Assembly: GCA_964385645.1 (NCBI GenBank)
Contig: CAYLPT010000070.1
Span: forward strand, 49,935 to 113,934
Direction of reading: 5' to 3'
DNA length: 64,000 bases
DNA from: CAYLPT01 sp964385645
Lineage (GTDB): Bacteria > Armatimonadota > Hebobacteria > Hebobacterales > Hebobacteraceae
Below the pieces are notes generated by a model that worked only from the letters and a program-made list of their open reading frames with translations, searched no databases and had not been told where the DNA came from. A program made the position numbers and the translations under genes. Position 1 is the stretch's first letter. Each line of letters opens with the position of its first letter. Positions 16,315-25,646 of the stretch are shown piece after piece.

Positions 16315-17580
16315 GTGGATTTCCAGGAGATGCTGTCTGCGCTGCAACTGACGGCGGCTGCCGAGCGACTGCGGCCCGAGTGGGAGACATCGCAACGGTC
16401 GCTGCCGGAGACGATCCCGTTTCTCGCTCCGGAGTTCATACGGAACGCCTGCCGCGATGTCTACGGCTCCGAGGCGTTGGCGGAGGTGGCTATCCCGACG
16501 GCGGAGCGCATCGCGTCCGATGGCGCGCTCCGCGCCCTCGCCTGGCACCTTCACTGGCGCGTCTACCGGGCCCCCGCAGCCGATTGGGAGACGATCTGCG
16601 CCTGGCCAGAGCTGGAGGCGGCCCTGGGGCCTGAGTCGGACGTGTTCTACTTCCTGGTAGCGCTCTCTGGCGTACCCATCATGCACGGGGTCCACCGCGC
16701 CCACCGGGTCCCGGAGGAGGTGATCCGCGCCACCCTGCGGGACGTGGACCACTGGCCCATGCGCTCCGTGCCGGGGAAAGGCGAGCACGCCGGCCCCGGG
16801 CGGAGCCAGGAGAGCCTGGCCTGGGTCAGCCTGTTCCTCCGGGGTGAGCTGTACCGCCTGGGGAGGCTGCAGTACCAGATGCACCCCTTCGAGGAGGAGG
16901 TGCGGGCCTTCCGACACCGGGAACTCGGGGCAGTCGTGGTCCTCGCGGAGGATGGAGCGAGATTTGACACCGACGGCCAGGCGGACCCCGACGGTTCCGC
17001 GCTCAATGGCTGGCAGGCCGCACTGACCAGGGACGGTGACGAGGTGGTCGGCAACCCGATCCTGCCAGTGGGGCGGGCGATCCCACGGGAGGTGAGGCTG
17101 CCCCTTGCCGAGTGGGGGCAGGTGGTGGCGCCCGGCGACCCCGCGCTGCACCTCCACATCCCTGACGGCAGCCCACTCACCCCCGAGGCCTGCGAGGACT
17201 CGCTCCGGCGGGCACTGGAGTTCTTCCCGCGCCACTTCCCCGAATACGGCTTCACCTGCTTCTGCTGCCACTCTTGGCTCCTCAACACATGGCTTGAGAC
17301 CGTGCTGCCGCCGCACTCGAACATCCTGCGGTTCCAGCAGGAGTTCTACCTTCTTCCTGTCCCCACGGAGCCTGACTCCCCCCTGAAGGATGTCTTCGGC
17401 ACGGTACCCGTTGACCTCACCCGGGCGCCGCGGGAGACCCGGCTCCAGCGCGCTGTCCTGGGCGTCCTGGAGGCCGGCCAGAAGATCGGCCATCGCGCCG
17501 GAGCCGGTCTTCTGCTGCCCGAGGACTTCGCCTGGGGGACACAGGTCTACCGGCGCCAGCGGTGGCCGTTCGCGCGCTAG
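16315..17580 (+). CDS. GNAT-like acyltransferase-domain protein (NAT_N plus GNAT_C type)
   Basis: This 421-residue soluble protein starts at a GTG directly behind AGGAGAGAGAG. The N-terminal third has the helical layout of the NAT_N (DUF5596) family, with ALAWHLHWRVYRAP and FYFLVALSGVPIMHGVHRAH. The C-terminal part (SLFLRGELYRLGRLQYQMHP, LHLHIPDGSPLTPEAC, YGFTCFCCHSWLL, SNILRFQQEFYLLPV) matches the paired GNAT-like C-terminal domain. Such proteins occur in many Firmicutes and Armatimonadota and are predicted, not proven, acyltransferases. It is monocistronic between a minus-strand gene and an ADP-ribosylglycohydrolase about 190 bases on. Confidence 0.7.
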   Translation: MDFQEMLSALQLTAAAERLRPEWETSQRSLPETIPFLAPEFIRNACRDVYGSEALAEVAIPTAERIASDGALRALAWHLHWRVYRAPAADWETICAWPELEAALGPESDVFYFLVALSGVPIMHGVHRAHRVPEEVIRATLRDVDHWPMRSVPGKGEHAGPGRSQESLAWVSLFLRGELYRLGRLQYQMHPFEEEVRAFRHRELGAVVVLAEDGARFDTDGQADPDGSALNGWQAALTRDGDEVVGNPILPVGRAIPREVRLPLAEWGQVVAPGDPALHLHIPDGSPLTPEACEDSLRRALEFFPRHFPEYGFTCFCCHSWLLNTWLETVLPPHSNILRFQQEFYLLPVPTEPDSPLKDVFGTVPVDLTRAPRETRLQRAVLGVLEAGQKIGHRAGAGLLLPEDFAWGTQVYRRQRWPFAR

Positions 17581-17767
17581 CCTGCTCCGCAGCCGGCTCG
17601 GCCGCCAGCCGCGATGAGGCACGCGAGTTGCCGTCGCGCCCGGCCTGAGCGACTCACGGGACATGAGGGCGGCGGGCAGCGCATCCGTGGCGCAACTGCC
17701 ACGCTGGGTCGTTGCTGTAACTCCACAATGAGGCAGGCTTGACGGGAGTCCTGGAGGAAGTGCGAGC

Positions 17768-18793
17768 ATGAGCAACCGGAGGCAAGAGGCGCTGGCGCGG
17801 GCCAGGATGAAGAAGCTGGTGGCGGCGAAGCAGGCGGGACCAGGAGCTGAGATGAGCATGGTTGGGCCGGGTGCTGATCAACGGCTGCGCGACAAGTTCC
17901 GCGGCTGCCTGGTAGGACTGGCGGTGGGGGATGCCCTGGGCGCGCCGGCGGAGTTTCTTAGCGCAGCCGAGGTGGCCGCCCGCTATGGCCGGCTGGAGGA
18001 CTATCTGGGCGATGCCCACTGGCCCGCGGGGCAGCACACCGACGACACCGAGATGGCGCTGTGCCTCGCGCGCAGTCTGGTGGAGAAGCGCGCAGTAGTG
18101 CTCGCGGACATCGCCGCGCGCTTCGTGCACTGGATGGTGACCGACGGCCGCGGGATCGGCAACCAGACCCGCGCGGTGCTGACTCGCGTGGCCGCGGGCG
18201 AGGAGCCGCTCGCGGCCTCGCTGGAGGTGTGGGAGAGAAGTGGCCGCCAGGCGGCCGGCAACGGAGGGGTCATGCGGTGCGCGCCGATCGGGCTCTTCGC
18301 CTGGCGAGACCGCGCGTCGCTGATCGAGCACTCACGCCTGACCTGCCGCCTCACTCACCCCGACCCGCGCTGCGAATGGAGCTGCGTCGCTGTCAACGTG
18401 GCCATCGCCGAGCTGCTGAGGGACAGCGAGTCGGTGGCCGAGGCGGTTGCCGAGGCGACGGCCGGTCAGTGCCCGGAGGTGGAGGCGGCGGTGGCGGAGG
18501 CTCGCGCGAGCCAGGTCCAGGCGCTGGGGGTGGATGGCTGGGACCAGGGCTACACCATCGTCACCACGCGGATCGCGCTCGCCGCGCTCTTCGGCGGCGA
18601 CCCTCTGGAGGAGGCGCTCGTGGCCGTCATCAGCAGGGGCGGGGACGCGGACACCAACGGCGCGGTGGCTGGCGCGCTGCTGGGGGCCCGGGATGGCTAC
18701 CAGGCCATCCCCGCGCGCTGGCGGGAAGGTCTGCGCGCGCACGACCAGATCGTCACTTTGGCCGACCGCCTGTGGGAGGTCGCCGCGGGCTGA
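17768..18793 (+). CDS. ADP-ribosylglycohydrolase family protein
   Basis: The protein has 341 residues and an all-alpha dinuclear-metal hydrolase fold. GCLVGLAVGDALGAPAEFL starts the domain. The first metal motif is HTDDTEM (T91, D92, D93) and the second is GGDADTNGAVAGALLGA (D293, D295, T296), as in DraG and ARH-like enzymes that remove ADP-ribose from proteins or small molecules. GNGGVMRCAPIGL is the substrate-loop motif. A basic N-terminal tail of about 38 residues precedes the domain. GGAGGAAG sits before the ATG. No ADP-ribosyltransferase is nearby, so the target is unknown. Confidence 0.9.
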   Translation: MSNRRQEALARARMKKLVAAKQAGPGAEMSMVGPGADQRLRDKFRGCLVGLAVGDALGAPAEFLSAAEVAARYGRLEDYLGDAHWPAGQHTDDTEMALCLARSLVEKRAVVLADIAARFVHWMVTDGRGIGNQTRAVLTRVAAGEEPLAASLEVWERSGRQAAGNGGVMRCAPIGLFAWRDRASLIEHSRLTCRLTHPDPRCEWSCVAVNVAIAELLRDSESVAEAVAEATAGQCPEVEAAVAEARASQVQALGVDGWDQGYTIVTTRIALAALFGGDPLEEALVAVISRGGDADTNGAVAGALLGARDGYQAIPARWREGLRAHDQIVTLADRLWEVAAG

Positions 18794-18815
18794 TCGGACG
18801 ACGCCGGGGCCTCGC

Positions 18816-20936
18816 CTAGTCAGGGTACACGTCCCGCCGCTGGAGCTCCTCCATGTGGCGCTCGAAGGCGCCGGGCGCGATGGCCTTGGGAATGAGTTTC
18901 GTGTCCTCGGTCGTCTCGCGCTGCGTCAGCTCGGGCAGCTCGGAGGCGTCGTGCACCACGTGCGGGGTCAAGAATATCAGCAGCTCGGTCTTGGACTTGT
19001 CGGTGATGCTGCGGCGGAACAGGCCCCCGAGCAGGGGGATGTCGCCCAGCAGCGGCACCTTCCGGACCTGCTGGGTCCTGCTGTCCTCCATGAGGCCTCC
19101 GATGACGATGGTCTGACCGTCGCGCACCGCCACCCGGCTCTGGGCCGAGCGCTTGGCGAACACCGGCGCCGCCACCGTCTCCGAGATGGGCACCGTCTGG
19201 CCCGTCAAAGTTGACACCTCGGGCACGACATCCATGATCACCAGCCCCTCCGGGTTGATGTGCGGCGTCACCCGGAGGATGATGCCAATGTCCTCGTACT
19301 GGATGGTGTTGATGGTCTGCCCCCACTCCGTGACGCGGGTATCGCGGATGAAGGGTACCTGCGCCCCCACGGTGATGCTCGACTCCTGCTGGTCGCTGGC
19401 CAGGATGTAGGGCCGGGAGAGCACCTCCAGGCGACCCACCGTCTGCAGCACCCGCAGGACCACGTCGAGGTCGTCCTCAATACGCCTGACGACGAGCCCG
19501 CCGCTCTGGACCCCCACGTCGAAGTCGGTGACCACAGAGGAGAGTGAGTCAGCCAGGTTCAGGGCGGAGAACTCCACCCCGAGGTCGCGCTGATCGGTGT
19601 GGGTCACCTCAGCGATGAGGACCTTGATTAGGACCTGAGGCACCGGGTGGTCAAGCGCGGCGATGATCTCCCGCACCCGGTCGAAGTTGCCGGAGGCGGT
19701 CATCACGAGCAGCGCGTTTGTGTCCTCATCGGCGACGACGTACACCGTGCCCGCCAGGTCCGCAGCGGTGTCTCTGGCGGCCCCCGTTGGCTGCTGCCCG
19801 AAGGGACCTAACCACTGCGTCCCGCCTTGCGCGCCGCCCGCCGCGCCCCGGGTCGCGGCCGGGGCGCCCCGGGTGCCAGCGGCCTGAGTGGTTGTGTACT
19901 GCTGGGAGAAGAGGGTGTTGAGCACGGTGGCGAGGTTGGCGGCCCTCGCGTTCCTCAGGCGGAAGGTGAAGACCCCCTGCTCCGCGGCCGGGTTGGAGTC
20001 GAGCTCCGCGACGACACGGGCCACCACGTCGAGCACCTCGGGCGGCCCGCTCACGGCCACGGTGTTGGTGCGGTCATCGCCGGCGGCAGTGACCCGCTGG
20101 GACAGCGCCGTCTCCTCGGCTTCGGCGCCAGGCTGGGGCGGCCCGAAGCGGCGGAACGGCCCCATCGGGCCGACCTGCTGTTGCTGCCGCGCGGCCTGGT
20201 CCGGCTGGAACACCTCGTTGATCATCCGGGCGACATTGCTGGCGGTGGCGTATCGAAGCTGGAAGACCCTGACGTCAACGGTGGTGGCGAGGTGGCGATC
20301 GAGGGCCTGCACGATCTCGACGACCCGCCGTACGTTCGCCTCCGTGTCGGTGAGGATGAGCGCGTTGCTGCTGGCGTTGGCCGACAGCTCCGCGTAGGCG
20401 GGCACCAGAGGCGCGAGGTTGTCCCTGAGTTTCACCGCGTCCACCGAGCGGAGCGGGATGACTTGGGTGATCAGGCGGTCGCTTGGCTCGATCGCGGTCG
20501 GGTCGTTGCCCGCGCGCACCGGCAGGTCCGCGTACCTGGCCTGCTCCAGGGGGACGATCCTGAGGATGCGCCCCCTCCTCACCGCCGCGTAGCCGCGGTC
20601 CTTGAGCACCGCGTTGAGCAACCCCACCGCCTCGTCCGAGGTCACGGGCTGCCTGCTTACGATGCTCACACGCCCGTGGACGGGCACGTCCTTGATGACA
20701 ACGAAGCCGGCCGCCTCCGAGAGGAAGTCGAGGACCGCATCGAGGGAGGCCTCCCTGAAGTTCAGCAGGATCCCCGCTTCTGGCGAGATGGCGCCCGCCG
20801 TCTCGCCCCAGGCCGGCGCCGCTGGCGCGCCCACCGCCGCCGCGCCGAGCAGGGCGGCCGCGACCAGCCCTCTCCCAAAGCCGCGCGGGCGGGCGAGCCA
20901 GATCAGTCCGCGGACACGGAGCACAGGGTTGCTCAT
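18816..20936 (-). CDS. gspD: Type II secretion outer-membrane secretin GspD
   Basis: The 706-residue secretin is the last gene of the T2SS run. A signal-like N-terminus (LVAAALLGAAAVGAPAAPAWG) precedes an N0 domain (LNFREASLDAVLDFLSEAAGF) and repeated N1-N3 ring modules (TQVIPLRSVDAVKLRDNLAPL; DVRVFQLRYATASNVARMIN; GVFTFRLRNARAANLATVLN). The secretin core contains QVLIKVLIAEVTHTDQRDLG and ends with VRKVPLLGDIPLLGGLFRR and TELLIFLTPHVV. Gly/Gln/Ala-rich linkers with FGQQP and GGAQGG lie between modules. The start overlaps the previous stop by four bases (ATGA), so translation is coupled to the GspC/PilP-like gene. Confidence 0.95.
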   Translation of the reverse strand: MSNPVLRVRGLIWLARPRGFGRGLVAAALLGAAAVGAPAAPAWGETAGAISPEAGILLNFREASLDAVLDFLSEAAGFVVIKDVPVHGRVSIVSRQPVTSDEAVGLLNAVLKDRGYAAVRRGRILRIVPLEQARYADLPVRAGNDPTAIEPSDRLITQVIPLRSVDAVKLRDNLAPLVPAYAELSANASSNALILTDTEANVRRVVEIVQALDRHLATTVDVRVFQLRYATASNVARMINEVFQPDQAARQQQQVGPMGPFRRFGPPQPGAEAEETALSQRVTAAGDDRTNTVAVSGPPEVLDVVARVVAELDSNPAAEQGVFTFRLRNARAANLATVLNTLFSQQYTTTQAAGTRGAPAATRGAAGGAQGGTQWLGPFGQQPTGAARDTAADLAGTVYVVADEDTNALLVMTASGNFDRVREIIAALDHPVPQVLIKVLIAEVTHTDQRDLGVEFSALNLADSLSSVVTDFDVGVQSGGLVVRRIEDDLDVVLRVLQTVGRLEVLSRPYILASDQQESSITVGAQVPFIRDTRVTEWGQTINTIQYEDIGIILRVTPHINPEGLVIMDVVPEVSTLTGQTVPISETVAAPVFAKRSAQSRVAVRDGQTIVIGGLMEDSRTQQVRKVPLLGDIPLLGGLFRRSITDKSKTELLIFLTPHVVHDASELPELTQRETTEDTKLIPKAIAPGAFERHMEELQRRDVYPD

Positions 20937-21583
20937 CTGGTCATCTCCTCCAGGCGCCGTTCCCGGAGACGCTCCAGGATGGCCTGCACATCGGGATCAT
21001 CATCGCCCGCGGGCGGCGCCGCCTCGCGCTCGGGGGCTTCCGCGACCGCGCGGTCCGCACGGCGCGGCGGGCGCTGCCGCGCCGGCTCCGAGGCCGAGGT
21101 CAGGGGCGGCATGAGCGCCGGGCTGGCCTGCTGCGGCTCGACGCGCGGCGAGTAGACGCTCCCGTCGAGCGCGTGACCGACCCGCACCACCAGGGAGCGG
21201 TCGCCCCGCTCGTACACGATTCCCTCGAGGGCCACCTCTGCGATGCGCCCACCGGCAATCCAGTCGCCCGCGGCAAGCCGGACCGTAGTGCCGCGCTCGG
21301 TGTCCTCCACGAAGGCGATATCGCGCCCCTCGCGGCGGGTGATGCCGGTGAGCACGAGCCTCGCCTCCGGTGGCACGAAGGCGGCCTCCAGCGGAGGCAG
21401 CTCCATCGGCGGCACATCGAGCTCGACCTGCCGGGAGCGGTCTCTCAGGAAGATGTTGCGCTCCACTATCACCTGGTAGGCCTCCCATGCCGGCGGCTCG
21501 TCGGCCTCCGCGCACAGAGGCGCGGACAGACCTGCCGCCAGCAGCAGCGCCACCAGGCTGACCAGCACTAAGCGATCACTCAT
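20933..21583 (-). CDS. GspC/PilP-like T2SS periplasmic protein
   Basis: This 216-residue protein has a cleavable-looking signal sequence (LVLVSLVALLLAAGLSAPLCA). A compact beta domain follows that resembles the HR domain of GspC and PilP: LVLTGITRREGRDIAFVED, GTTVRLAAGDWIAGGRIAEV and RSLVVRVGHAL. In GspC this domain links the inner-membrane platform to the secretin N0 domain. Immediate upstream position to gspD and coupled translation support that role. The C-terminal 60 residues are Pro/Ala/Arg-rich and end in a charged helix (AILERLRERRLEEM). Unlike classical GspC no retained membrane anchor is obvious, so it may be closer to PilP. Confidence 0.7.
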   Translation of the reverse strand: MSDRLVLVSLVALLLAAGLSAPLCAEADEPPAWEAYQVIVERNIFLRDRSRQVELDVPPMELPPLEAAFVPPEARLVLTGITRREGRDIAFVEDTERGTTVRLAAGDWIAGGRIAEVALEGIVYERGDRSLVVRVGHALDGSVYSPRVEPQQASPALMPPLTSASEPARQRPPRRADRAVAEAPEREAAPPAGDDDPDVQAILERLRERRLEEMTR

Positions 21584-22172
21584 GCACTCTCGCCTCCTGG
21601 CGCGGCGGGCCCGCCTCCCGCCCTTGTGGCGTGCCGGACTGCTCCGCGGCGCTCGGCTGACATAGGGCCGAGATACGAACCTGCACGGACAGCTCGTCCT
21701 CGCCCTCCTTGCGGGCGGCGACCTGAAGCTCGGCCGGGCGCACGGGGAAAGGTGAGGTCTCCAGCCGCCACAGGAAGCCCGCGACCGCGCTCATCCCGCC
21801 CTCGCCGGAGGTGTGGAACGTGAGCTCCTGGAGTCCCCCCACCTCCCGGGCCCGCTCCGGCCGCACAGAGGTCAGGGTGAGGCCGGACTGCTCCGCCCAG
21901 TCGCGGACGGCATGGAGGAGGCGGCTCTCGACCTCGGTGGAGCTCTGGGCCAGCCCCGCGGCCAGCATCGCCTCCCACTCCTCGGTCACCCGGTGTCGTT
22001 CGTCGAACAGAGCGCGGGCGCGCTCGAGCTGGGCCACCACCTGTTGCCGCTGCTCCAGCATCGCCTGTCGGCGGCCCCGGACGGGGGTGAGCACCAGCCG
22101 GTCGAGCCCGAGTACGCCGAACACCAGTAGCGTGGCGAGGGCGATGTAGCGCTCGCGCTTGCTGAGGATCAT
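21576..22172 (-). CDS. T2SS inner-membrane platform protein GspM/PilO-like
   Basis: The protein has 198 residues. One N-terminal membrane helix (RYIALATLLVFGVLGLDRLVL) is followed by a coiled-coil stretch (QRQQVVAQLERARALFDERHR) and a ferredoxin-like periplasmic domain (LTLTSVRPERAREVGGLQEL ... ELSVQVRISAL). That is the GspM/PilO architecture. These proteins pair with GspL to hold the ATPase to the platform. It overlaps both neighbours: four bases with the GspL start frame and eight with the GspC-like start. Confidence 0.75.
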   Translation of the reverse strand: MILSKRERYIALATLLVFGVLGLDRLVLTPVRGRRQAMLEQRQQVVAQLERARALFDERHRVTEEWEAMLAAGLAQSSTEVESRLLHAVRDWAEQSGLTLTSVRPERAREVGGLQELTFHTSGEGGMSAVAGFLWRLETSPFPVRPAELQVAARKEGEDELSVQVRISALCQPSAAEQSGTPQGREAGPPRQEARVHE

Positions 22173-23614
22173 GGCGTCTCGCCCTGCATGTAGTTACAGG
22201 CCAGCGCGAAGGCCAGCTCCCGCCTCTCCGTGCCGGCCTGGCGGAGGTACAGCAACTGCGCGTTCGCGAACTCGGGCCGGCCCTGGATCCGCTCGAGCAG
22301 CACGAGCACCGGCTGCTCCCGGTCCGCCTTGCCGGAGATGAGCACGCGGAGGTCGTCCTGAACCACCACACTGGTCGCCCAGATCTGGCCCTGCTCCGGG
22401 AACAGCAGGGTCAAGTCCCGCAGCACGTTGAGCAACCGTGGGCTGCGAGCGGTCCAGCGCCGCGCCAGCCTGGTCTGGTCCACCATCGCCTCCGCGACCC
22501 GGATCTCCGGCTGCATCTGGCGGAGTCGCTCCTGGAGCTGGGCCACCTCCTGTCGGTCAGCGCGCCACTGGGCGGAGAGAGAGAGCACGGCCCCCAGCAC
22601 GGCCAGGCAGGTGGCCGCCGCCCACGCGATCCGGGGCCACCGGCGGCTGTGACGCCGGATCTCCAGCGAGGGGCGGAGGAAGTTCACCGGAAGCCCGCCC
22701 CGGCGCGCCCCCACGACGGCCACCACGGCCGCAACCGCGGGGCCCGGCGCCGCAAGGTGGTCCGACCGACCCGCGATCCCCATCTCGGCGAGGCCGGGGC
22801 TGCGCCTCACCTGGAGGCCGGCGGACTCCCCTATTGCCGCGATCACCCCGGCCCCCAGGCCGGTGCTGTCCCAGACCACCACCTCGTCCCCGCCCTCGCT
22901 CTCCGGCGTTGGCGAGAGGGCGGCCACGCGCGCCAGCAGGCCGCCCACCGCGCGCAGCCAGCCCGCCCCCGGCTCCCCGGCTATCGGCTCGGGAGCGGTG
23001 GGCGGCAGCCCGATGTGCCTCACATCGGTGACCCGGTCGCCGGACCGGGTCACCACCTCGGCCCGCCGAGGCGTCAGCACGAGCAGCATCCGCGCGCCGG
23101 CCAGGCCGGGCGCGCCGGCCAGCGCGAGGGCGGTGGAGGTGATGGCGCGCACCCGCAGGCCGGCGGCGAGGGCCGTGGCGCGCAGCATCCCCACGGCGCG
23201 CCGCGGCAGCGCGGCCAGCAGCGCCCGCCGCGCCTGCTCGGTGGTCGAGTTGGCCGTGCAGTCCACGATCAAGTCGGCAATGCCAGTGGCGAAGCTGCGC
23301 TCGGCCTCGATGCGGGCCATGGAGCCGAAGGTGGCGGCACCAGCCGGTGGGAAGCTCTTGCGGGCCGCCAGCAGCCAGGAGGCAGGCACCGCGATGACCG
23401 CCTCCCTCGCCCGGAAGCCCTCCGCGCGGAGCAGGCTGCGCAGGGCGCGGCCGGCCTCCTGCGCCTCCGCGTCGGAGGCCCTCGCTGACACCGCCAGAGG
23501 CAGCTCCGCGGCGCGCACGAGCGCCGTCCTGCGGCCGCCCAGCGCGACCTCCGCCACTAGGACGCTGTGCTCCTCCACCACCAGCCCAAGGATATGTCTT
23601 CGGCGCAGGGCCAT
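22169..23614 (-). CDS. GspL-like protein (PilM-type actin fold plus PilN-type periplasmic domain)
   Basis: The protein has 481 residues. Residues 1-290 form an actin-like cytoplasmic domain, with ILGLVVEEHSVLVAEVALG, EAVIAVPASWLLAARKSFPP, SMARIEAERSF and a PilM-like VVVWDSTGLGAGVIAAIGES. A membrane helix lies at about 328-348 (RIAWAAATCLAVLGAVLSL). A coiled segment and a ferredoxin-like domain follow (LNVLRDLTLLFPEQGQIWAT, LRVLISGKADREQPVLVLLE). In GspL the cytoplasmic part binds the GspE N-terminus. The start at 23614 follows GGAGG; upstream frame extensions read into gspK. It is larger than typical GspL because the actin-like part is nearly PilM-sized. Confidence 0.75.
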   Translation of the reverse strand: MALRRRHILGLVVEEHSVLVAEVALGGRRTALVRAAELPLAVSARASDAEAQEAGRALRSLLRAEGFRAREAVIAVPASWLLAARKSFPPAGAATFGSMARIEAERSFATGIADLIVDCTANSTTEQARRALLAALPRRAVGMLRATALAAGLRVRAITSTALALAGAPGLAGARMLLVLTPRRAEVVTRSGDRVTDVRHIGLPPTAPEPIAGEPGAGWLRAVGGLLARVAALSPTPESEGGDEVVVWDSTGLGAGVIAAIGESAGLQVRRSPGLAEMGIAGRSDHLAAPGPAVAAVVAVVGARRGGLPVNFLRPSLEIRRHSRRWPRIAWAAATCLAVLGAVLSLSAQWRADRQEVAQLQERLRQMQPEIRVAEAMVDQTRLARRWTARSPRLLNVLRDLTLLFPEQGQIWATSVVVQDDLRVLISGKADREQPVLVLLERIQGRPEFANAQLLYLRQAGTERRELAFALACNYMQGETP

Positions 23615-23619
23615 GAGCC

Positions 23620-24966
23620 TCAGCCTCCGGTGATGACCCGGCCCGCGGTGAGCGGCCCGCTCCCCTCGCGCAGCGCCGCGAGGAGGGCCGGATCGAGCGG
23701 CCAACCCAAGGGGGTGAGGTCGCTCCAGCGGGTGACACGGGGCGGACTGGTGCTCGCGTCCACCACCGCCAGGTAGCGGCGGAACGCGCGGCCGTCGCCG
23801 CTGACGGCCACGATGTCCGCGGAGAACTGGTAGGAGCGGGTTGTGATCAGCCCACCGATCTCGACCGCCTTCTCGGCCGGCAGCGCCTCGGCCACCCAGG
23901 CGATATTCGTGAGGTCGGTGTCGGGGGAGCTGCGGCGGGCCAGCAGCGCGGACACGTCACCCTCCTCGAGCCCTGGCAGGCAAGCCAGCACCTCCCGAGG
24001 GGCGGTGACGACGTTCACCAACCCGGTCAGGGTCCGCCCGCGACTGGTGGTGATGGCGTCCGCCACCTGCGCGAATTCCTCTGCGGTGAGCCCGGCGCGC
24101 AGGTAGAAGTCGAGCGGGTTGCGGAAGGGCCGCTCGCGACGCACCCGGGACATCACCTCGGAGAGTCGCTCCGCCGAGAGCGCCCGGCGCAGCAGCCGCT
24201 CCAGCTCCCCGTCACTGCGATCGTTGACATTGACTCGCGCCTCCCCCGCGGCCGTCTGGTTGGGCTCGCGGCTGTACACTGTGATGTAGGGCAGCAGCCC
24301 GCGGTCGAGCCGGCCGGCGGCAGCGTGCTCGTGCGCGTCCAGCACGCCGTTGCGGTTCCTGTCCTCCCCGACCAGCAGCTCAGGGGTGGCGCCTCGCACC
24401 AGGAGCAGTTCCTCGACGGTCTCGAAGGGCGCGTTCTTGCAGTAATATGGATCGGGCAGCAGCAGGTAGTACTCGCTGCCGGCCCCGCCCGGAGAGGCCT
24501 GCTCCTCCGGGTCCCGCCAGTCCCGGATGGCGGCCGCCAGCTCCACGGTCATGTTGGGGAGCCTCACCAGCATGTCCTGGGTGGCGGTGTTGAGGTTCAA
24601 CCGGCCCGCCTCGTCCCGGAGCCCGAAAGCGTGCGTGTAGTCGTCCTCGAGGTTCTGCACGAGCAGCCAGAAGAACCCCTCGCCCACCGGGACGGCCTCG
24701 CAGCTCATCTCCGCCGCCGGCCGGAGGAGCCCGTCGGTGCCGTCCACCTGTGAGAGCACGTACTGCAGGGCCGCGTGGGCCGTGCCGTCGGCCTGCATCG
24801 CCGCCACGTGGTTGGCGGAGGCGATGAGCTCGACCCGCATCGCCCGCGCGAACACCAGCGCGAGGGCCGCCAGCGCGAGCACGATCCACGTCACTACGAT
24901 CAGCACCGACCCGCGGGATCGCCGCCTCGCGCCTTGCTGTCTGCCAGATGAGGTCGCGCGTACCAT
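23620..24966 (-). CDS. gspK: T2SS minor pseudopilin GspK
   Basis: The protein has 448 residues. A prepilin-like N-terminus (RRRSRGSVLIVVTWIVLALAALALVFA) lacks the usual Glu5-type FTLIE, as is normal for GspK. The large globular part includes GRLNLNTATQDMLVRLPNM, a helix-hairpin-helix-like GspK motif, and a calcium-loop-like GEDRNRNGVLDAHEH. A second hairpin motif is NVVTAPREVLACLPGLEE. GspK caps the pseudopilus tip with GspI and GspJ, both directly upstream here. Its start lies just after gspJ and its stop is five bases from the GspL start. Confidence 0.88.
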   Translation of the reverse strand: MVRATSSGRQQGARRRSRGSVLIVVTWIVLALAALALVFARAMRVELIASANHVAAMQADGTAHAALQYVLSQVDGTDGLLRPAAEMSCEAVPVGEGFFWLLVQNLEDDYTHAFGLRDEAGRLNLNTATQDMLVRLPNMTVELAAAIRDWRDPEEQASPGGAGSEYYLLLPDPYYCKNAPFETVEELLLVRGATPELLVGEDRNRNGVLDAHEHAAAGRLDRGLLPYITVYSREPNQTAAGEARVNVNDRSDGELERLLRRALSAERLSEVMSRVRRERPFRNPLDFYLRAGLTAEEFAQVADAITTSRGRTLTGLVNVVTAPREVLACLPGLEEGDVSALLARRSSPDTDLTNIAWVAEALPAEKAVEIGGLITTRSYQFSADIVAVSGDGRAFRRYLAVVDASTSPPRVTRWSDLTPLGWPLDPALLAALREGSGPLTAGRVITGG

Positions 24967-24970
24967 GGCG

Positions 24971-25645
24971 CTATGTGCCCGTCTCCTCCTCGAGGGCCAT
25001 GAACTCCCGGCCGCCCGGCGCGCTGGCCGGCACCAAGAACCGCCGCGTCAGCACGTACTCCTCGGCCCCGGGGGGGTGCACGCCGAGCGTGACCTCCACG
25101 GCCGCCGGAGCGGAGTCCCCTTGCACCGTGGAGTGCCAGCTATCGAGCCACGAGAAACCGTCGAAGTAGTGGAGGCCGAACGAGACGACGTGCCGACACA
25201 GCACCTCCTCCTCCGGCTCCGGCACGACGGGCGCAAGCAGGTTGGCGGTGACCCTGCGGACGAGCAGGAAGTCGGCGCCATTCTCCGCCGGGACCAGGTC
25301 GAACTCGACCTTGCGAACCCCGGGGATGCCGGACACGGGGTCCGTGACCAGGGCGTGCAGTTCCAGCCGGTCCGCGCCCTCGGCCGAGGCCGCGCCCTGC
25401 TCGCCGATGAAGGGGCCGGCGAGGATGCCGGTTGGGGGGAGCGCGGTGGTCACGTCCCGGCGCAGCAGCTCGAGGGCCAGCATGGCGGCGCGTGCGGGAG
25501 CGATGGACGTCTCCGCGCTGGCGCGGGCCCGGAAGCCGATGTGCAGGCTCGCGTAGACGCCGCCCGCGAGCACGCCCGCCAGCGCAAGTGCGGCCAGCAT
25601 CTCCAGGAGGGTAAACCCGCTGTTCCCTCTGCGCGGGCCGGTCAT
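24971..25645 (-). CDS. gspJ: T2SS minor pseudopilin GspJ
   Basis: The protein has 224 residues. The class III prepilin signal is short, cleaved before FTLLEMLAALALAGVLAGGV (GNSG|FTLLE, with Glu at mature position 5). The body is larger than other pseudopilins, as expected for GspJ, with ALELLRRDVTTALPP early on and CRHVVSFGLHYFDGFSWLDS in the middle. Order H-I-J-K on the strand fits the tip complex. The ATG follows the gspI stop by one base. Confidence 0.85.
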   Translation of the reverse strand: MTGPRRGNSGFTLLEMLAALALAGVLAGGVYASLHIGFRARASAETSIAPARAAMLALELLRRDVTTALPPTGILAGPFIGEQGAASAEGADRLELHALVTDPVSGIPGVRKVEFDLVPAENGADFLLVRRVTANLLAPVVPEPEEEVLCRHVVSFGLHYFDGFSWLDSWHSTVQGDSAPAAVEVTLGVHPPGAEEYVLTRRFLVPASAPGGREFMALEEETGT

Positions 25646-25646
25646 G

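Noticed and set aside
19827..21155. A 442-residue plus-strand frame antisense to the secretin and GspC-like genes
   Set aside because: It mirrors the high GC third positions of the real genes and reads as an Arg/His/Gly-rich low-complexity protein.
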